Shown here piece after piece: positions 35,501 to 43,111 of a DNA stretch of 64,000 nt. This DNA comes from Nannocystis sp. (GTDB lineage Bacteria > Myxococcota_A > Polyangia > Nannocystales > Nannocystaceae), in assembly GCA_016712315.1 (NCBI GenBank), contig JADJRG010000013.1, forward strand, positions 2,454,001-2,518,000, in the 5' to 3' direction. The stretch's first letter is position 1; every line of letters begins with the position of its first letter. Below the pieces are notes generated by a model that was given only the letters and a program-made list of their open reading frames with translations, did not search any database and was not told where the DNA came from. The translations under genes were made by a program, and so were the position numbers.

Positions 35501-35746
35501 CTCGGGGGATCGGGGGCGCCGGTGCGGCTCCGCGGGCATACGTGGCCGATCTCGAGCTTCGCGACCGACGGGCGAGGTAATTATGTGGTGACAGCGAGCT
35601 ATGATCATAGCGTTCGGGTGTGGCCGCTGCGTGAGCCTGGGGTCCGGCGGCTGGTGTGTCGGCGCTACGAAGGGGGGCTGAGCAAGGAGGAGTGGGCGCA
35701 ACTCCTGCCGCAGGAGCCGTGGGTCGAGCTGTGCGGATCGCAGTGA
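32561..35746 (+). CDS. FHA-domain / transmembrane / WD40 double-propeller protein
   Basis: The N-terminus (residues 1-95) is a forkhead-associated phosphothreonine-binding domain: VTVGRAS, a VSREHCRF (S-R-E-H) motif, and YINGRR. An acidic/Pro linker and a basic RRMRRQQRG precede one transmembrane helix (about 233-253, GAALIAGALLGGVATAKVLA). From about residue 340 to the end there are many WD40-like blades (NAVALASDGATLVSGGRDGVVRV; ISSFATDGRGNYVVTASYD; SVRVWPLREPG). The basic flank suggests the FHA is cytoplasmic and the propeller periplasmic. ATG at 32561 is chosen because AAGGA lies nine bases upstream; GTG 32555 is the alternative. An FHA protein with two kinase-fold neighbours recalls the PpkA-Fha switch of T6SS. 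Confidence 0.85.
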   Translation: MIRIVIERADQPATVRVFPQDSVTVGRASGVDWCLPFQDVSREHCRFSREGGRFFIEGLSERSPIYINGRRAHGLTTITPEDRIRFGLCSARLGAGGEERRDIAADGEVDREAAPAAVEPAPAVRGGRGEVREARAPVERPPEAAIDAPGEVATQAPAGGGAPGDMSEIVHKALRWRELDRPRTHLLRGEPLRRGEVWLAAAGGGALGADGALVRQYIETSAGMRRMRRQQRGIGAALIAGALLGGVATAKVLASEVIFDAQALLGPGTRGCQEGEMARARSRLKGAEQAKEERVAMMLSLYAMRLAEGSRCPEAAEVEAALRDRLAGWGEQVLGVHREGGAVVAAISPDQRWAATAHADGELLVWSVAEGLEPRKEMGMKARSLAWSHDSRYLIVGGADGAGTLLGVERGEIRRVGALRSHLGAISTIAVSRSGDLIATGDPRGRVLLSTIAAGGAPGGEVDVYELGSGAPVHQLFFDSSGQRVFGRVGDRVEIWTLGKGGRLGSPKRLNSDLKVTTIDVSREGDSLLVGAASGQVYLWSGKGSSYQPRMIHDGTVGIKHVAFVPTREAALIATTTKKLLIVDYRAPVRGKSEYGKHVFQETADEIERLIVDGFGGRALAVQRGGSELFDLKTLRRAPLVRLGAGAGRWAAVGSAVGHSRVVSGSEDGRVALWDIRADEGSGGAFVMNDHRDEVNAVALASDGATLVSGGRDGVVRVTTVNEGSLSPRSACEIGAPIDRIALGGERIAVAAQQRVFVCNGAAERPTPQELEGSMEVIVAIEFSRGGDWLVAVDRGGSISGWESKSTSMATKASLREEVRGSVTDLAVSRGHFAVSTAGEETGSVVVWPLSSGTRRREEKRDQEGAGDQWTQVALHVGGQYVAAGASEGSVRVWKLGEDGSAAKKMKLAAAVSSLEFSPDEGQIKVGAGDVYGNVALLEVGSEKEQKLKPTQTENNEVRIAFASPDSLVAVIGHEVFRYDLGGSGAPVRLRGHTWPISSFATDGRGNYVVTASYDHSVRVWPLREPGVRRLVCRRYEGGLSKEEWAQLLPQEPWVELCGSQ

Positions 35747-35764
35747 CGGCCCAGGGCGGAGCTA

Positions 35765-36283
35765 TCACCCGCCGCTCTGCGCGATGAACGGCCCGCGCAG
35801 GGTCTGCGTGCGCCGGTGTGTGCGCCGTCGGGGCTGATCATCGCAGTTGAGGCGGACGCGCTCGCCGTCGAGTGAGATGTCGTCGTTGGCGCGGACTTGT
35901 ACGCTGCCGAGCGTCGCCTCGATCGCCTGCTCCTGCGCCTTGAGGGAGAGCGCGCCGTCGGTCTCGATCTCGACGCCGAGGCGCCCGCGCAGCCGCAGCC
36001 GCTCCGCGTCGACCGTGAGGGCGCCGGAGCTCTTGAGGGTCAACGCGGCGCCTTCGAGGCGCACCTCGAGGCCGCGTGGGGATACGTGCACCGTCAGCGC
36101 TACCAAGCCGTCGGCGCCGGCGATCCGGATGAGGTCGCCGCCGCGGGCCCGGTCGATCTGTAGCGTGTGCGCGTCGCTCAAAGCCAACGTCTGGGGTTGG
36201 GTTTGTTCGTGGGTTTGTGGTGGTGCCTGGCCGTGGTTCATGCTCAACCCCAATTCTCTCCGCTCAATCGGGTCGCCGGTCAT
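35765..36283 (-). CDS. T6SS tip-associated beta-solenoid protein (VgrG C-terminal/DUF3540-like)
   Basis: The second half consists of short repeating strands (LEVRLEGAALTL, GALTVDAERLRLRG, LGVEIETDGALSLKAQ, GSVQVRANDDISLDGERVRLN) of the beta-helix type found at the tip of VgrG and in VgrG-companion proteins. The ATG at 36283 overlaps the stop of the upstream DUF2169 gene (ATGA), which fixes the start even though the frame runs further up. At 172 residues it is too small for a complete VgrG. The company of two DUF2169 proteins and a PAAR-like protein supports a role in loading or capping a T6SS tip. The assignment to DUF3540 is by context, not by sequence. Confidence 0.6.
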   Translation of the reverse strand: MTGDPIERRELGLSMNHGQAPPQTHEQTQPQTLALSDAHTLQIDRARGGDLIRIAGADGLVALTVHVSPRGLEVRLEGAALTLKSSGALTVDAERLRLRGRLGVEIETDGALSLKAQEQAIEATLGSVQVRANDDISLDGERVRLNCDDQPRRRTHRRTQTLRGPFIAQSGG

Positions 36284-37422
36284 GAGGGCACCACCGCGAT
36301 CTCGAGGTCGTCGAGGCTGGGCCGACCCGGCCTCCAACCCGTCGGCAGCGCCGCGCTCGCCCGCCACACCAGCGAGACCAGCCGCTCCTCGACCAGCAGC
36401 GCGACCGTGTGCGGCACCAAGTCTACGGGCAACGACCGGCCGCCGGCCCGGACCCGCACGTCCGGACGATCGCCGGGCAAACGCGCCGCGAGCTCGCCCT
36501 CACGGCAGAGACCCCTGGTCACGATGACCTCATCTCCGCGCAGGTGCGGCGTCGTGAGGCCCAGGGACGCGCCGTTGAAGAGCCGTGGGTCCAATCGATA
36601 GCCCTCCTCGGCGCCCGCGAGCCGCCGTATGTAGTCCGCGGGTAAGTGACCGAGCGCCGCCTCGGCCACCCCAGAGGGCGGGGTCGCGGCCGGAAACGCC
36701 CCGGCGAAGGCGCAGCGCGGGAACCATCCCACGTCGAGCCAACCGAAGCCGCCCGGCAACGGCTGACGATGCCACCCCCTCGGATCGCCCACCACGACGC
36801 GGTCGGGGCGCAGCAGCGAGTCAGGCCGCTCGATGTTCGGTAGCAGCAGTCCGTCGACCAATTCTGGCCGGTTATGGACCACGTAGCCGCGACCTGCGGG
36901 GTTACGCGGGTACGCGCCTGGTACGCTCATGAGCTGCCTCAGCGCCTCTTCGGCGCCCCGCGGCGGCCCTAGGTGTCCGACCGTAGGATCGACCCCACCG
37001 TACGCGCGGTCATATCCGAGCGGCAGGGTCTCGAATGGTTCGGGCGGCGAGATCGCCGGCGCGCCGCCGCTTCGCCACGAGCAGCGGCGATCTCCCGTCA
37101 CCAGCAGCCGCGAGGCGCGGCCGAGGTGCGGCAGCTCGACCTCGACCTGCATTTGCACGCATGATCCTCCAGGGGCGTAGGCGCGGCCGAAGACGACGAC
37201 GTCGGTCGCGACCTTGAATGGGGCGACGTCGAGCTCGGCGCGCCACGACGGATCGTAGCCGCCTGTCGGCGGATCTGCGGTCGTGTCGAGCGGGAGCTGC
37301 GCTTCGGCGGGTACGGCCCGTCCGTCGGCTCGGAGCGCGTAGGTGCGCTTGGTGAGCACCGAGACGAGCGGCCGGCCGTCGGCGTCAAGGGCGAGGCAGG
37401 AGATGTGTGGGGACCAATTCAT
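36280..37422 (-). CDS. DUF2169 domain protein (T6SS tip/effector adaptor)
   Basis: The 380-residue protein has the DUF2169 pattern: VLTKRTYALRADGRAV near the start, TDVVVFGRAYAPGG, RRLLVTGDR-like LLVTGDRRCSW, FETLPLGYDRAYGGVDP, YPRNPAGRGYV with LLPNIE, and GWFPRCAFAG, each quoted as short motifs. DUF2169 proteins are typically found beside VgrG and PAAR genes and act as adaptors for effectors. A second DUF2169 gene lies two genes upstream in the same operon. It starts 9 bp after the PAAR-like gene and overlaps the next gene by 4 bp. Confidence 0.85.
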   Translation of the reverse strand: MNWSPHISCLALDADGRPLVSVLTKRTYALRADGRAVPAEAQLPLDTTADPPTGGYDPSWRAELDVAPFKVATDVVVFGRAYAPGGSCVQMQVEVELPHLGRASRLLVTGDRRCSWRSGGAPAISPPEPFETLPLGYDRAYGGVDPTVGHLGPPRGAEEALRQLMSVPGAYPRNPAGRGYVVHNRPELVDGLLLPNIERPDSLLRPDRVVVGDPRGWHRQPLPGGFGWLDVGWFPRCAFAGAFPAATPPSGVAEAALGHLPADYIRRLAGAEEGYRLDPRLFNGASLGLTTPHLRGDEVIVTRGLCREGELAARLPGDRPDVRVRAGGRSLPVDLVPHTVALLVEERLVSLVWRASAALPTGWRPGRPSLDDLEIAVVPS

Positions 37423-37431
37423 AATGTCGGA

Positions 37432-38271
37432 TCACACCGTCAACACTGGGACAGGATCGAGCAGCGCCGAGATCGGCGAGGGCGCGGAGGTCGGCGGGGG
37501 GGTGTCCGCGAGGTGCTCATCGATCGCGATCGACAGCTCCCGCAGCCGGTCGGACGTGGCGCGGTCGACTAGCTCGGCGGAGAGATATTCGGCGAGGTCC
37601 TGGGGCGCGTCCTTGATGGCGTCGCGGATCTTACCGTCGAGGAATTCGAGCACAGCGGGGCTGAGGGGCGCCTTGGCGAGCGTCGGCTTGATGTGGGGAT
37701 AGAGCCGGCGTGCCATAAACTCGACGTATTTCTCCTGTGCGGCTCGGATCGGGCGGACGCTGAAGAGCTTGCCGATGAGCAGGCTGTTCAATTCGTCGAT
37801 ACCGCCGCGGATGTAGCCGCAGATCAGGTCGCCCCAAGAGAAGCCATAGCTCACGGTGGTCGCGATGGCGGAGACGTTCAAGCCGAGCGGCATGGGGACC
37901 GGATCGGCGCACACCTGAAACATCGCGAGGGCGTGCCACCAGGCGGCCTGCTCGCCGTTGACCAGGATCGTCGCCTTGCCGAAGATGCAACTGCACTGCG
38001 AGGACGCGATATGGAGGGCCAAGATCGGGGTCGGCGGGCCGTATGGCACGTGGGGGATCATGTGGCCCATGTCGTGGCCGAGCTGGACCGCGCCAGAGCC
38101 CTCGTAGTGGACGTCGGTGGAGATGGCGGCCGAGATCTGCGAATAGCTCAGCGGCAGGAATAGGACCTCGGCGTGCGGGATAATAGGGGGCAAGAGCGGC
38201 GGGGTGACCGTGTGCGGCACGATCGGCGCGACGACGGAGGTCGCTCCGCGGAGGCTGAAGACACGAGTCAT
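37432..38271 (-). CDS. PAAR-like (DUF4150-type) protein
   Basis: The first 150 residues have the Gly/Pro/His/Cys content of a PAAR-like spike: VVAPIVPHTVTPPLLPPIIPH, then LGHDMGHMIPHVPYGPPTP, SSQCSCIFGKATILVNGEQAAWW and VCADPVPMPLGLN, broken at these points. His and Cys residues could bind the metal at the spike tip. The C-terminal 120 residues are helical and may carry an effector or adaptor part (RPIRAAQEKYVEFMARRLYP). ATG at 38271 overlaps the upstream DUF2169 stop (ATGA). A PAAR protein between two DUF2169 genes is a standard T6SS effector-module arrangement. Confidence 0.72.
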   Translation of the reverse strand: MTRVFSLRGATSVVAPIVPHTVTPPLLPPIIPHAEVLFLPLSYSQISAAISTDVHYEGSGAVQLGHDMGHMIPHVPYGPPTPILALHIASSQCSCIFGKATILVNGEQAAWWHALAMFQVCADPVPMPLGLNVSAIATTVSYGFSWGDLICGYIRGGIDELNSLLIGKLFSVRPIRAAQEKYVEFMARRLYPHIKPTLAKAPLSPAVLEFLDGKIRDAIKDAPQDLAEYLSAELVDRATSDRLRELSIAIDEHLADTPPPTSAPSPISALLDPVPVLTV

Positions 38272-39254
38272 GGCGAATCGCTCCTGGCCGGGCCGGTAGG
38301 GCCGGCGAACGAGAGTCGAACCCGCCGGATCTGCTTGGGGATCAGTCGGTAGCGAAACGACGCCCTGTAGGTCGCGATGAGCCGGCGCTCGCCGACCAGC
38401 ACGCCCAAGGTGTCCATCCGCGCGGCGATCCTGTGCGTCTTCGGGCCGAGCTCCACCTCGGCGACCAACTCGAGCCGCGGCGACGTGAAGTGGAAGCTGC
38501 CCGAGGGGTCGACGCCGGTCAACACGCCGCGGGTGCCCGGCGCTAGATCAGGCACGACGAGATCCGGGTGCGCACAGGAAAAAACGGCCGGGTTCAGGCG
38601 ATAGGCGCCCTTCTCCGCGTCGAGGAGCTCGACGCTGCGACGGAGGTGGATCGCTGACTGTGGGCTCAGCGGGGCCCAGCCGGCGACCCGCGGCCGATCT
38701 CGCCATGACGCCGTCCGATCGCGAGGATCCTCGATGTTCGGCAGCAGGGCCCCCTCCGCGTGTGCCTCCTCTTCCACGAAGCCCCGACCCTCGGGGTTAT
38801 CGGGCCACACGAGCGGCTCGCCGCGCGCGAGCGCCTGGCCGCCGAACGCGCGCGCGTAGGTGAGCGGCATCGTCACGAACGGCGCCGGGCTGGTCGGCCG
38901 CAGGGAGCGCGTCCACCTGCGGTCGCCGATGATGTGCAGCGTCCGCGCCAAAGCTCCGAGCCGCAGCCCGACCGCCATCGCCGCCGTCGGCCGCCCTCCG
39001 GGCGCGTGCGCCAGCGCGTGGACGAAGAGATCGACGCCAGGTCGATAGGGCACCTGATCGGACGGATAGGCCCCCAGCGGCGTCTGCTCGGGCTCCGTGA
39101 GGATCTCGACCCATTCGGCCGGGCATAATTCGGTCGAGCCGTCAGGCGCCGCGGCGAACGCGGCCTTGGCGACGACGACGCACAACATCAGCCCTGGCTC
39201 GGGCTCGCCGCGAAAGATCCGCGCGCACAGGCCGGTGGTGTCCTCCAATTCCAT
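38268..39254 (-). CDS. DUF2169 domain protein, first of the tip-module operon
   Basis: Motifs parallel the second DUF2169 gene: VVAKAAFAAAPDG (normally VVxKxTF), GVDLFVHALAHAPGG, LHIIGDRRWTRS, FVTMPLTYARAFGG, WPDNPEGRGFV, LLPNIEDPRD and VLVGERRLIATYR. Ends 4 bp inside the PAAR-like gene, so the four genes 39254 to 35765 form one translationally coupled operon. At 328 residues it is slightly shorter than the sister gene. No signal peptide, consistent with cytoplasmic assembly of T6SS tips. Confidence 0.83.
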   Translation of the reverse strand: MELEDTTGLCARIFRGEPEPGLMLCVVVAKAAFAAAPDGSTELCPAEWVEILTEPEQTPLGAYPSDQVPYRPGVDLFVHALAHAPGGRPTAAMAVGLRLGALARTLHIIGDRRWTRSLRPTSPAPFVTMPLTYARAFGGQALARGEPLVWPDNPEGRGFVEEEAHAEGALLPNIEDPRDRTASWRDRPRVAGWAPLSPQSAIHLRRSVELLDAEKGAYRLNPAVFSCAHPDLVVPDLAPGTRGVLTGVDPSGSFHFTSPRLELVAEVELGPKTHRIAARMDTLGVLVGERRLIATYRASFRYRLIPKQIRRVRLSFAGPTGPARSDSP

Positions 39255-39403
39255 ATCGTGTCCGGGTGTTCGACCGGACCGGGCCCGCTGTTGCGCCCCT
39301 TAGGGTGTGATTTTTCGCGCGGCCGATGTGCGCCTCTTCGAGCGGCGGCCGGGGGCGGCGGGGTGGTCGATCATGGGGGTCGCTCAGGCTACCGTCGCCA
39401 CCG

Positions 39404-40120
39404 ATGACCTCGCCCGCGCCCGTGATCTTGTGGCAGTCGCCGCCGTGCTGGGGGACGCCGAGCTCGAGCCCCTTCTGCATCAAGCTGGAGGCGTGGCTGC
39501 GGATGGGGGGAGTGGCGTACGAGGCGCGGGTGATCGCCGGGCTGCCGCGCTCGCCGACCCGCAAGATCCCGTACGTGGAGCTGGCCGACGGGCGGCTCAT
39601 CGCCGACTCGGGGGTGATCATGGAGACGCTGGGGCGCGAGCGCGGGATCGATCTCGACGCGGGCCTGGACGCGCGGGCGCGCGGGCTCGCGGTGGCGGCG
39701 CGGCGGCTGCTGGAGGACCACCTCTACTGGGTGATCGCGTGGGACCGGTGGGTCCCGGAGGCGCACTGGACGAAGACGCGGCAGGCGTACTTCGGCGGGC
39801 TGCCGGGGCCGCTGCCGTGGCTGGTGCCGCCGTTCGCCCGCCGCGCGGTGCGGCAGGCGCTGCATGGGCAGGGGTTCGGGCGGGTGAGCGACGCGGCGAT
39901 CCTCGATCGTTTGAACGAGGACCTCGACGCGCTCTCGGCCCTCCTCGGCGATCAGGAGCACCTCCTCGGCCAGCTCGCGACGATCGACGCGATCCTCTTT
40001 GCGTTCGTGCTGGCGGCGCTGCAGCCGCCCTTCGACGGGCCGGTGCAGCGGGCGGTGGCCGAGCGGACCAACCTGGTGCGCTTCTGCGAGCGCTTCGAGC
40101 GGCGATGGTTCAGCCCGTGA
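39404..40120 (+). CDS. Glutathione S-transferase of the Fax/metaxin-like type
   Basis: The N-terminal thioredoxin-like half has WGTPSSSPFCIKLEAWLRMGG, shown here to its limit, then YEARVIAGLPRSPTRKIPYVEL and RLIADSGVIMETL, the signature of the 'failed axon connections' (Fax) GST group. The C-terminal helical half has AARRLLEDHLYWVIAWDRWV, as in that group. ATG at 39404 was chosen because the fold begins a few residues later. It stands alone on the plus strand after the T6SS tip operon (divergent). Such bacterial Fax-like GSTs have no agreed substrate. Confidence 0.8.
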   Translation: MTSPAPVILWQSPPCWGTPSSSPFCIKLEAWLRMGGVAYEARVIAGLPRSPTRKIPYVELADGRLIADSGVIMETLGRERGIDLDAGLDARARGLAVAARRLLEDHLYWVIAWDRWVPEAHWTKTRQAYFGGLPGPLPWLVPPFARRAVRQALHGQGFGRVSDAAILDRLNEDLDALSALLGDQEHLLGQLATIDAILFAFVLAALQPPFDGPVQRAVAERTNLVRFCERFERRWFSP

Positions 40121-40214
40121 TCACAGGGCGCTCAGGGTCGCGAGCACGAGCACGAGCTCGGCGAGCGCGGCCTTGTCCGCGGGGTTGAGATCGTGGGCGG
40201 CATCGGAGGGCCCT
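40121..40214 (-). pseudogene. Possible C-terminal relic of a c-type cytochrome/peroxidase-like gene
   Basis: Minus-strand reading gives HDLNPADKAALAELVLVLATL ending in TGA at 40121-40123, a pattern common at the C-termini of di-haem cytochrome c peroxidases and related proteins. Only about 31 codons remain, directly downstream of the CapA-like stop, with no start. It could equally be chance in GC-rich DNA. Confidence 0.25.
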
Positions 40215-40217
40215 CGT

Positions 40218-41429
40218 TTAGGTGGGGCAGTCGAAGCCTTGTAAGATCAGATCCTCGCCCTCGCGCTCGAGGGCGGCGCCGAGCTTCTTGCTCAATGCCT
40301 CCATGCGGGCGCGGACGACCTTGCCCATGGTCTTTTGGGCAGGTACGGGGTGGGGGGAGGGGGAACGCTTTATATAGGCGGGGTGGAAGGTGGCGCGCTC
40401 GATGCACCCGCGCGGGGCGGCGAGGCGGAGGCGGAGGACGCCGGTGAGGCGGGGGATCTCGCCTGTGTTCTCGAAGAGAAAATTGCCGAGGCTGTAGGCG
40501 ATGAGGCCGCCCTTGTAGCGCTCGAGGCCCTGGAGGACGTGAGGGTGGTGGCCGATGACGGCGGCGGCGCCGAGGTCGATGAGCTGGCGGGCGGCGGTCT
40601 GCTGAATTTTGGCGGGCTCGTCGATGTACTCGTCGCCCCAGTGGATGAAGACGAGGAGGGCGTCGTGATCGGCGGCGGCTTCGCGGAGCAGGGGGCCGAG
40701 GTGCTGGGCGAGCTCGCGGGCGGGCGAGAAGGGGAGGCGGGGGGCGTGGTCGAAGTCGGGGGCGTTGCGGCGGGTGCTGACGGCGATGACGCCGACGCGC
40801 CAGCCCTTGGACTCGAGGGTCTCGACGCGGAAGAGGGGCTCTTCGCTGCGGCCGGCGCCGAGCGGGACGATGCCGTGCTCGCGGAGGATCGCGGGGGTCT
40901 CGGTCATGCCCTGGACCCGCAGATCATAAAAATGATTGTTGGCGAGGCTGACGGCGGAGATCCCGGCGTCGACGAGGTGCGCGGTCATCTCGGCGGCGGC
41001 GCCGAAGCGGTAGATGGTGCCGATCGGGCTGCGGTCAGGGAGCACTCGGGCGAGGGGGGTCTCGAGGTTGGCGACCACGAGGTCGGCGGCTAAGAGGGGG
41101 CGGATCTCCTCAAAAGGGTGCTCGTCAGGGCCGGGGATCGGGTCGTAGCCGTCGTCGCGGTAGCGGCCGAAGATAATGTCGCCGACGAAGGTGAGCTCGA
41201 GCGGGGCTTCGGGGGGCGAGCGTTGTGGGGCTGGGGCGTCGGCGGTGGGTTGATCGGCGAGGGCCTGGGCGGCGATGAGGGGCGGCGATGCGGCGGGCTC
41301 GGGGGCCGGCGGCGGCGGCACGGGCACGCTAGGGGCCTTGGGCCGGGCTTCGGCGTCGAGGCCGGGTTGGCCGGTGCAGGCGGTGAGCGCGGCGAGCAGC
41401 GCGAGGAGCGGTGAGCGGGGGCGACGCAC
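40218..41429 (-). CDS. CapA family lipoprotein (metallophosphatase fold)
   Basis: A lipoprotein signal (LLALLAALTAC, Cys about 18) and a Pro/Ala-rich linker precede a CapA/PgsA domain: LTFVGDIIFGR (metal site), LVVANLETPLA, SLANNHFYDL, LLVFIHWGDEYIDEP, AAVIGHHPHVLQGLE and AYSLGNFLFEN, all in family order. CapA homologues are linked to poly-gamma-glutamate or capsule polymer handling and have a calcineurin-like fold. No capB/capC partner is seen, so the substrate is unknown. It is separated from the ferritin-like gene by a short divergent region (41430-41517). Confidence 0.87.
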   Translation of the reverse strand: MRRPRSPLLALLAALTACTGQPGLDAEARPKAPSVPVPPPPAPEPAASPPLIAAQALADQPTADAPAPQRSPPEAPLELTFVGDIIFGRYRDDGYDPIPGPDEHPFEEIRPLLAADLVVANLETPLARVLPDRSPIGTIYRFGAAAEMTAHLVDAGISAVSLANNHFYDLRVQGMTETPAILREHGIVPLGAGRSEEPLFRVETLESKGWRVGVIAVSTRRNAPDFDHAPRLPFSPARELAQHLGPLLREAAADHDALLVFIHWGDEYIDEPAKIQQTAARQLIDLGAAAVIGHHPHVLQGLERYKGGLIAYSLGNFLFENTGEIPRLTGVLRLRLAAPRGCIERATFHPAYIKRSPSPHPVPAQKTMGKVVRARMEALSKKLGAALEREGEDLILQGFDCPT

Positions 41430-41517
41430 GGCGAGGGAGCATGCCGACTCTTCGGCGGCGCCGCCACTTCAGGGCGGACGCTTGGACGCGGCGGCCGCGG
41501 GCCGCTATCGTTCGCAG

Positions 41518-42966
41518 ATGCGAACTATTCTTCTTGGTCTTCGGCGTGATCTTTTTGCGGCGCTCGGGGTGATGGCGCTGGCTCCGGCCTGTGCTGGGGA
41601 TGACGGCTCTTCTGGGACGAGCGGGTCCTCCGCGAGCAGCGAGGGGACGGGCTCGACGAGCGGCGACCCGAGCAGCGAGGCGGGTACAGACTCGGACGCT
41701 TCGACCTCGGCGGGGACTTCGACCTCAGGCTCGACGACGAGCGCGGGCTCGACGAGCGAGGGGTCGACGAGCGCGGGGTCGACGAGCGAGGGGTCGACGA
41801 GCGAGGGGTCGACGAGCGAGGGGTCGACGACGGAGACGACGACGGATACTGAGGGGGCGGAGTGTGATCCGGTGCCGGTGCCGCCGCCGTCCTATGAGCC
41901 GGCGTACGCGTGCTTTCCGCTGCCCGACGGGCTGAGCTCGTGTGAGGAGTGCGGCGAGGAAGACTGTCTCTTGGGCAAGCTTAATGAGGTGATCACGGGC
42001 GACCCGTTCTTCTGCTCGGCGACCGGCCTGATCGTCCTGTGCGGGCCGGACCCGAAGGCGAAGGAGGGGGAGTGCTGCTACCACGCGGCGCACTTGGGCG
42101 TGGTGTGCGAGGGGCGGCCGCTGCGGGTCGATGGGGAGGTGCGGGCGGCCGCGGTGGTGCGGCGCGATGGGTGGTCGAGGGGTGGGCCCTGGGGGCTGGA
42201 TGTGGGGGCGCTCGACGTGAAGACGCGGGCGGCGCTGGCGGCGGCGTGGGCCGAAGACGCGGCGATGGAGCACGCGTCGATCGCCGGCTTCGCGCGGCTA
42301 ATTTTGGAACTGATGCGCGAGGGGGCGCCGGCGGGGCTGATCATGGAGGCGCAGGCGGCGCTAGGCGACGAGGTGGAGCACGCTCGGGCTTGTTTTGCGA
42401 TCGCAGGGGCGTTGGCCGGGGCCGCGCAGGGCCCGGGGGCGCTGTCGCTGGCGGGCGTGTCGCTGGGCGAGGGCGAGGGGGCGCGGGCGGGGCTCGTCGC
42501 GCTGGCGGTCGAGACGGTGATCGAGGGGTGCGTGGGCGAGACGCTGGCGGCGGCGCTGGCGAGGGTGGCGGCGGTGGAGGCGCGCTCGCCGGCGGTGCGT
42601 GACCTTTTAGAGAAGATCGGCGAGGACGAGGCTCGGCACGCGGCGCTGGCGTGGAAGATCGTCGGCTGGGCGATCGAGCAGGGCGGCGCGGCGGTGAAGG
42701 GAGCGGTGAAGGAGGCGCTGGCGGCGGCGCTGGCGAGGCCGCCGCAGGCGCGGGCTGTCCCTTCGGACATTGTTGCCGCGGGCGGGGAGGCGAGCTGGCG
42801 GGCGTGGGGGCGGCTGAGCGCGGCGGCGGAGGCGGCGACGATCCGCGAGGCGATGCGGGCGGTGATCGGCCCGTGCGCGGCGGCGCTGCTGGGCGAGGCG
42901 ACCGCGACGGAGCGGGCGGTCGCAAGGCCTGACCGAAGAGACATGTCGCTGCGCGCGGCGGTCTAA
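41518..42966 (+). CDS. Ferritin-like diiron lipoprotein with Ser/Thr repeat linker
   Basis: A lipoprotein signal (LGVMALAPAC, Cys about 25) is followed by a Ser/Thr/Gly/Glu linker (to about residue 115) encoded partly by a 15-bp tandem repeat, a Cys-rich segment (SSCEECGEEDC, GECCYHAAHLGVVC), and a four-helix ferritin-like domain. The diiron ligands appear complete: MEHASIAGF (Glu), GDEVEHAR (ExxH), VIEGCVGET (Glu) and GEDEARHAA (ExxH). Ferritin-like domains oxidise or store iron or act as oxidases. A cell-surface lipoprotein form suggests extracytoplasmic iron or redox chemistry, unusual for ferritins. ATG at 41518 has the signal immediately after it. Confidence 0.8.
   Translation: MRTILLGLRRDLFAALGVMALAPACAGDDGSSGTSGSSASSEGTGSTSGDPSSEAGTDSDASTSAGTSTSGSTTSAGSTSEGSTSAGSTSEGSTSEGSTSEGSTTETTTDTEGAECDPVPVPPPSYEPAYACFPLPDGLSSCEECGEEDCLLGKLNEVITGDPFFCSATGLIVLCGPDPKAKEGECCYHAAHLGVVCEGRPLRVDGEVRAAAVVRRDGWSRGGPWGLDVGALDVKTRAALAAAWAEDAAMEHASIAGFARLILELMREGAPAGLIMEAQAALGDEVEHARACFAIAGALAGAAQGPGALSLAGVSLGEGEGARAGLVALAVETVIEGCVGETLAAALARVAAVEARSPAVRDLLEKIGEDEARHAALAWKIVGWAIEQGGAAVKGAVKEALAAALARPPQARAVPSDIVAAGGEASWRAWGRLSAAAEAATIREAMRAVIGPCAAALLGEATATERAVARPDRRDMSLRAAV
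41749..41823 (+). repeat. 15-bp tandem repeat (5 units) in the lipoprotein linker
   Basis: Five units of TCGACGAGCGAGGGG (one with C for A at position 11) encode STSEG/STSAG. In-frame units allow linker length change without frameshift. Confidence 0.9.
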
Positions 42967-43111
42967 GGCGACGGGCGGCGCGGTCTAGCACGCCGCAGGC
43001 GCCCGGCTAGTGTCGGTCGGGAGATGAGGTCTCGGGCCTGGGGGCTCTCCCGGCTGACTTAAGAGGCATGTCGCGTGCGTCGCCGCGGCGCCGCTCGGGC
43101 TCGCGGGGTGA

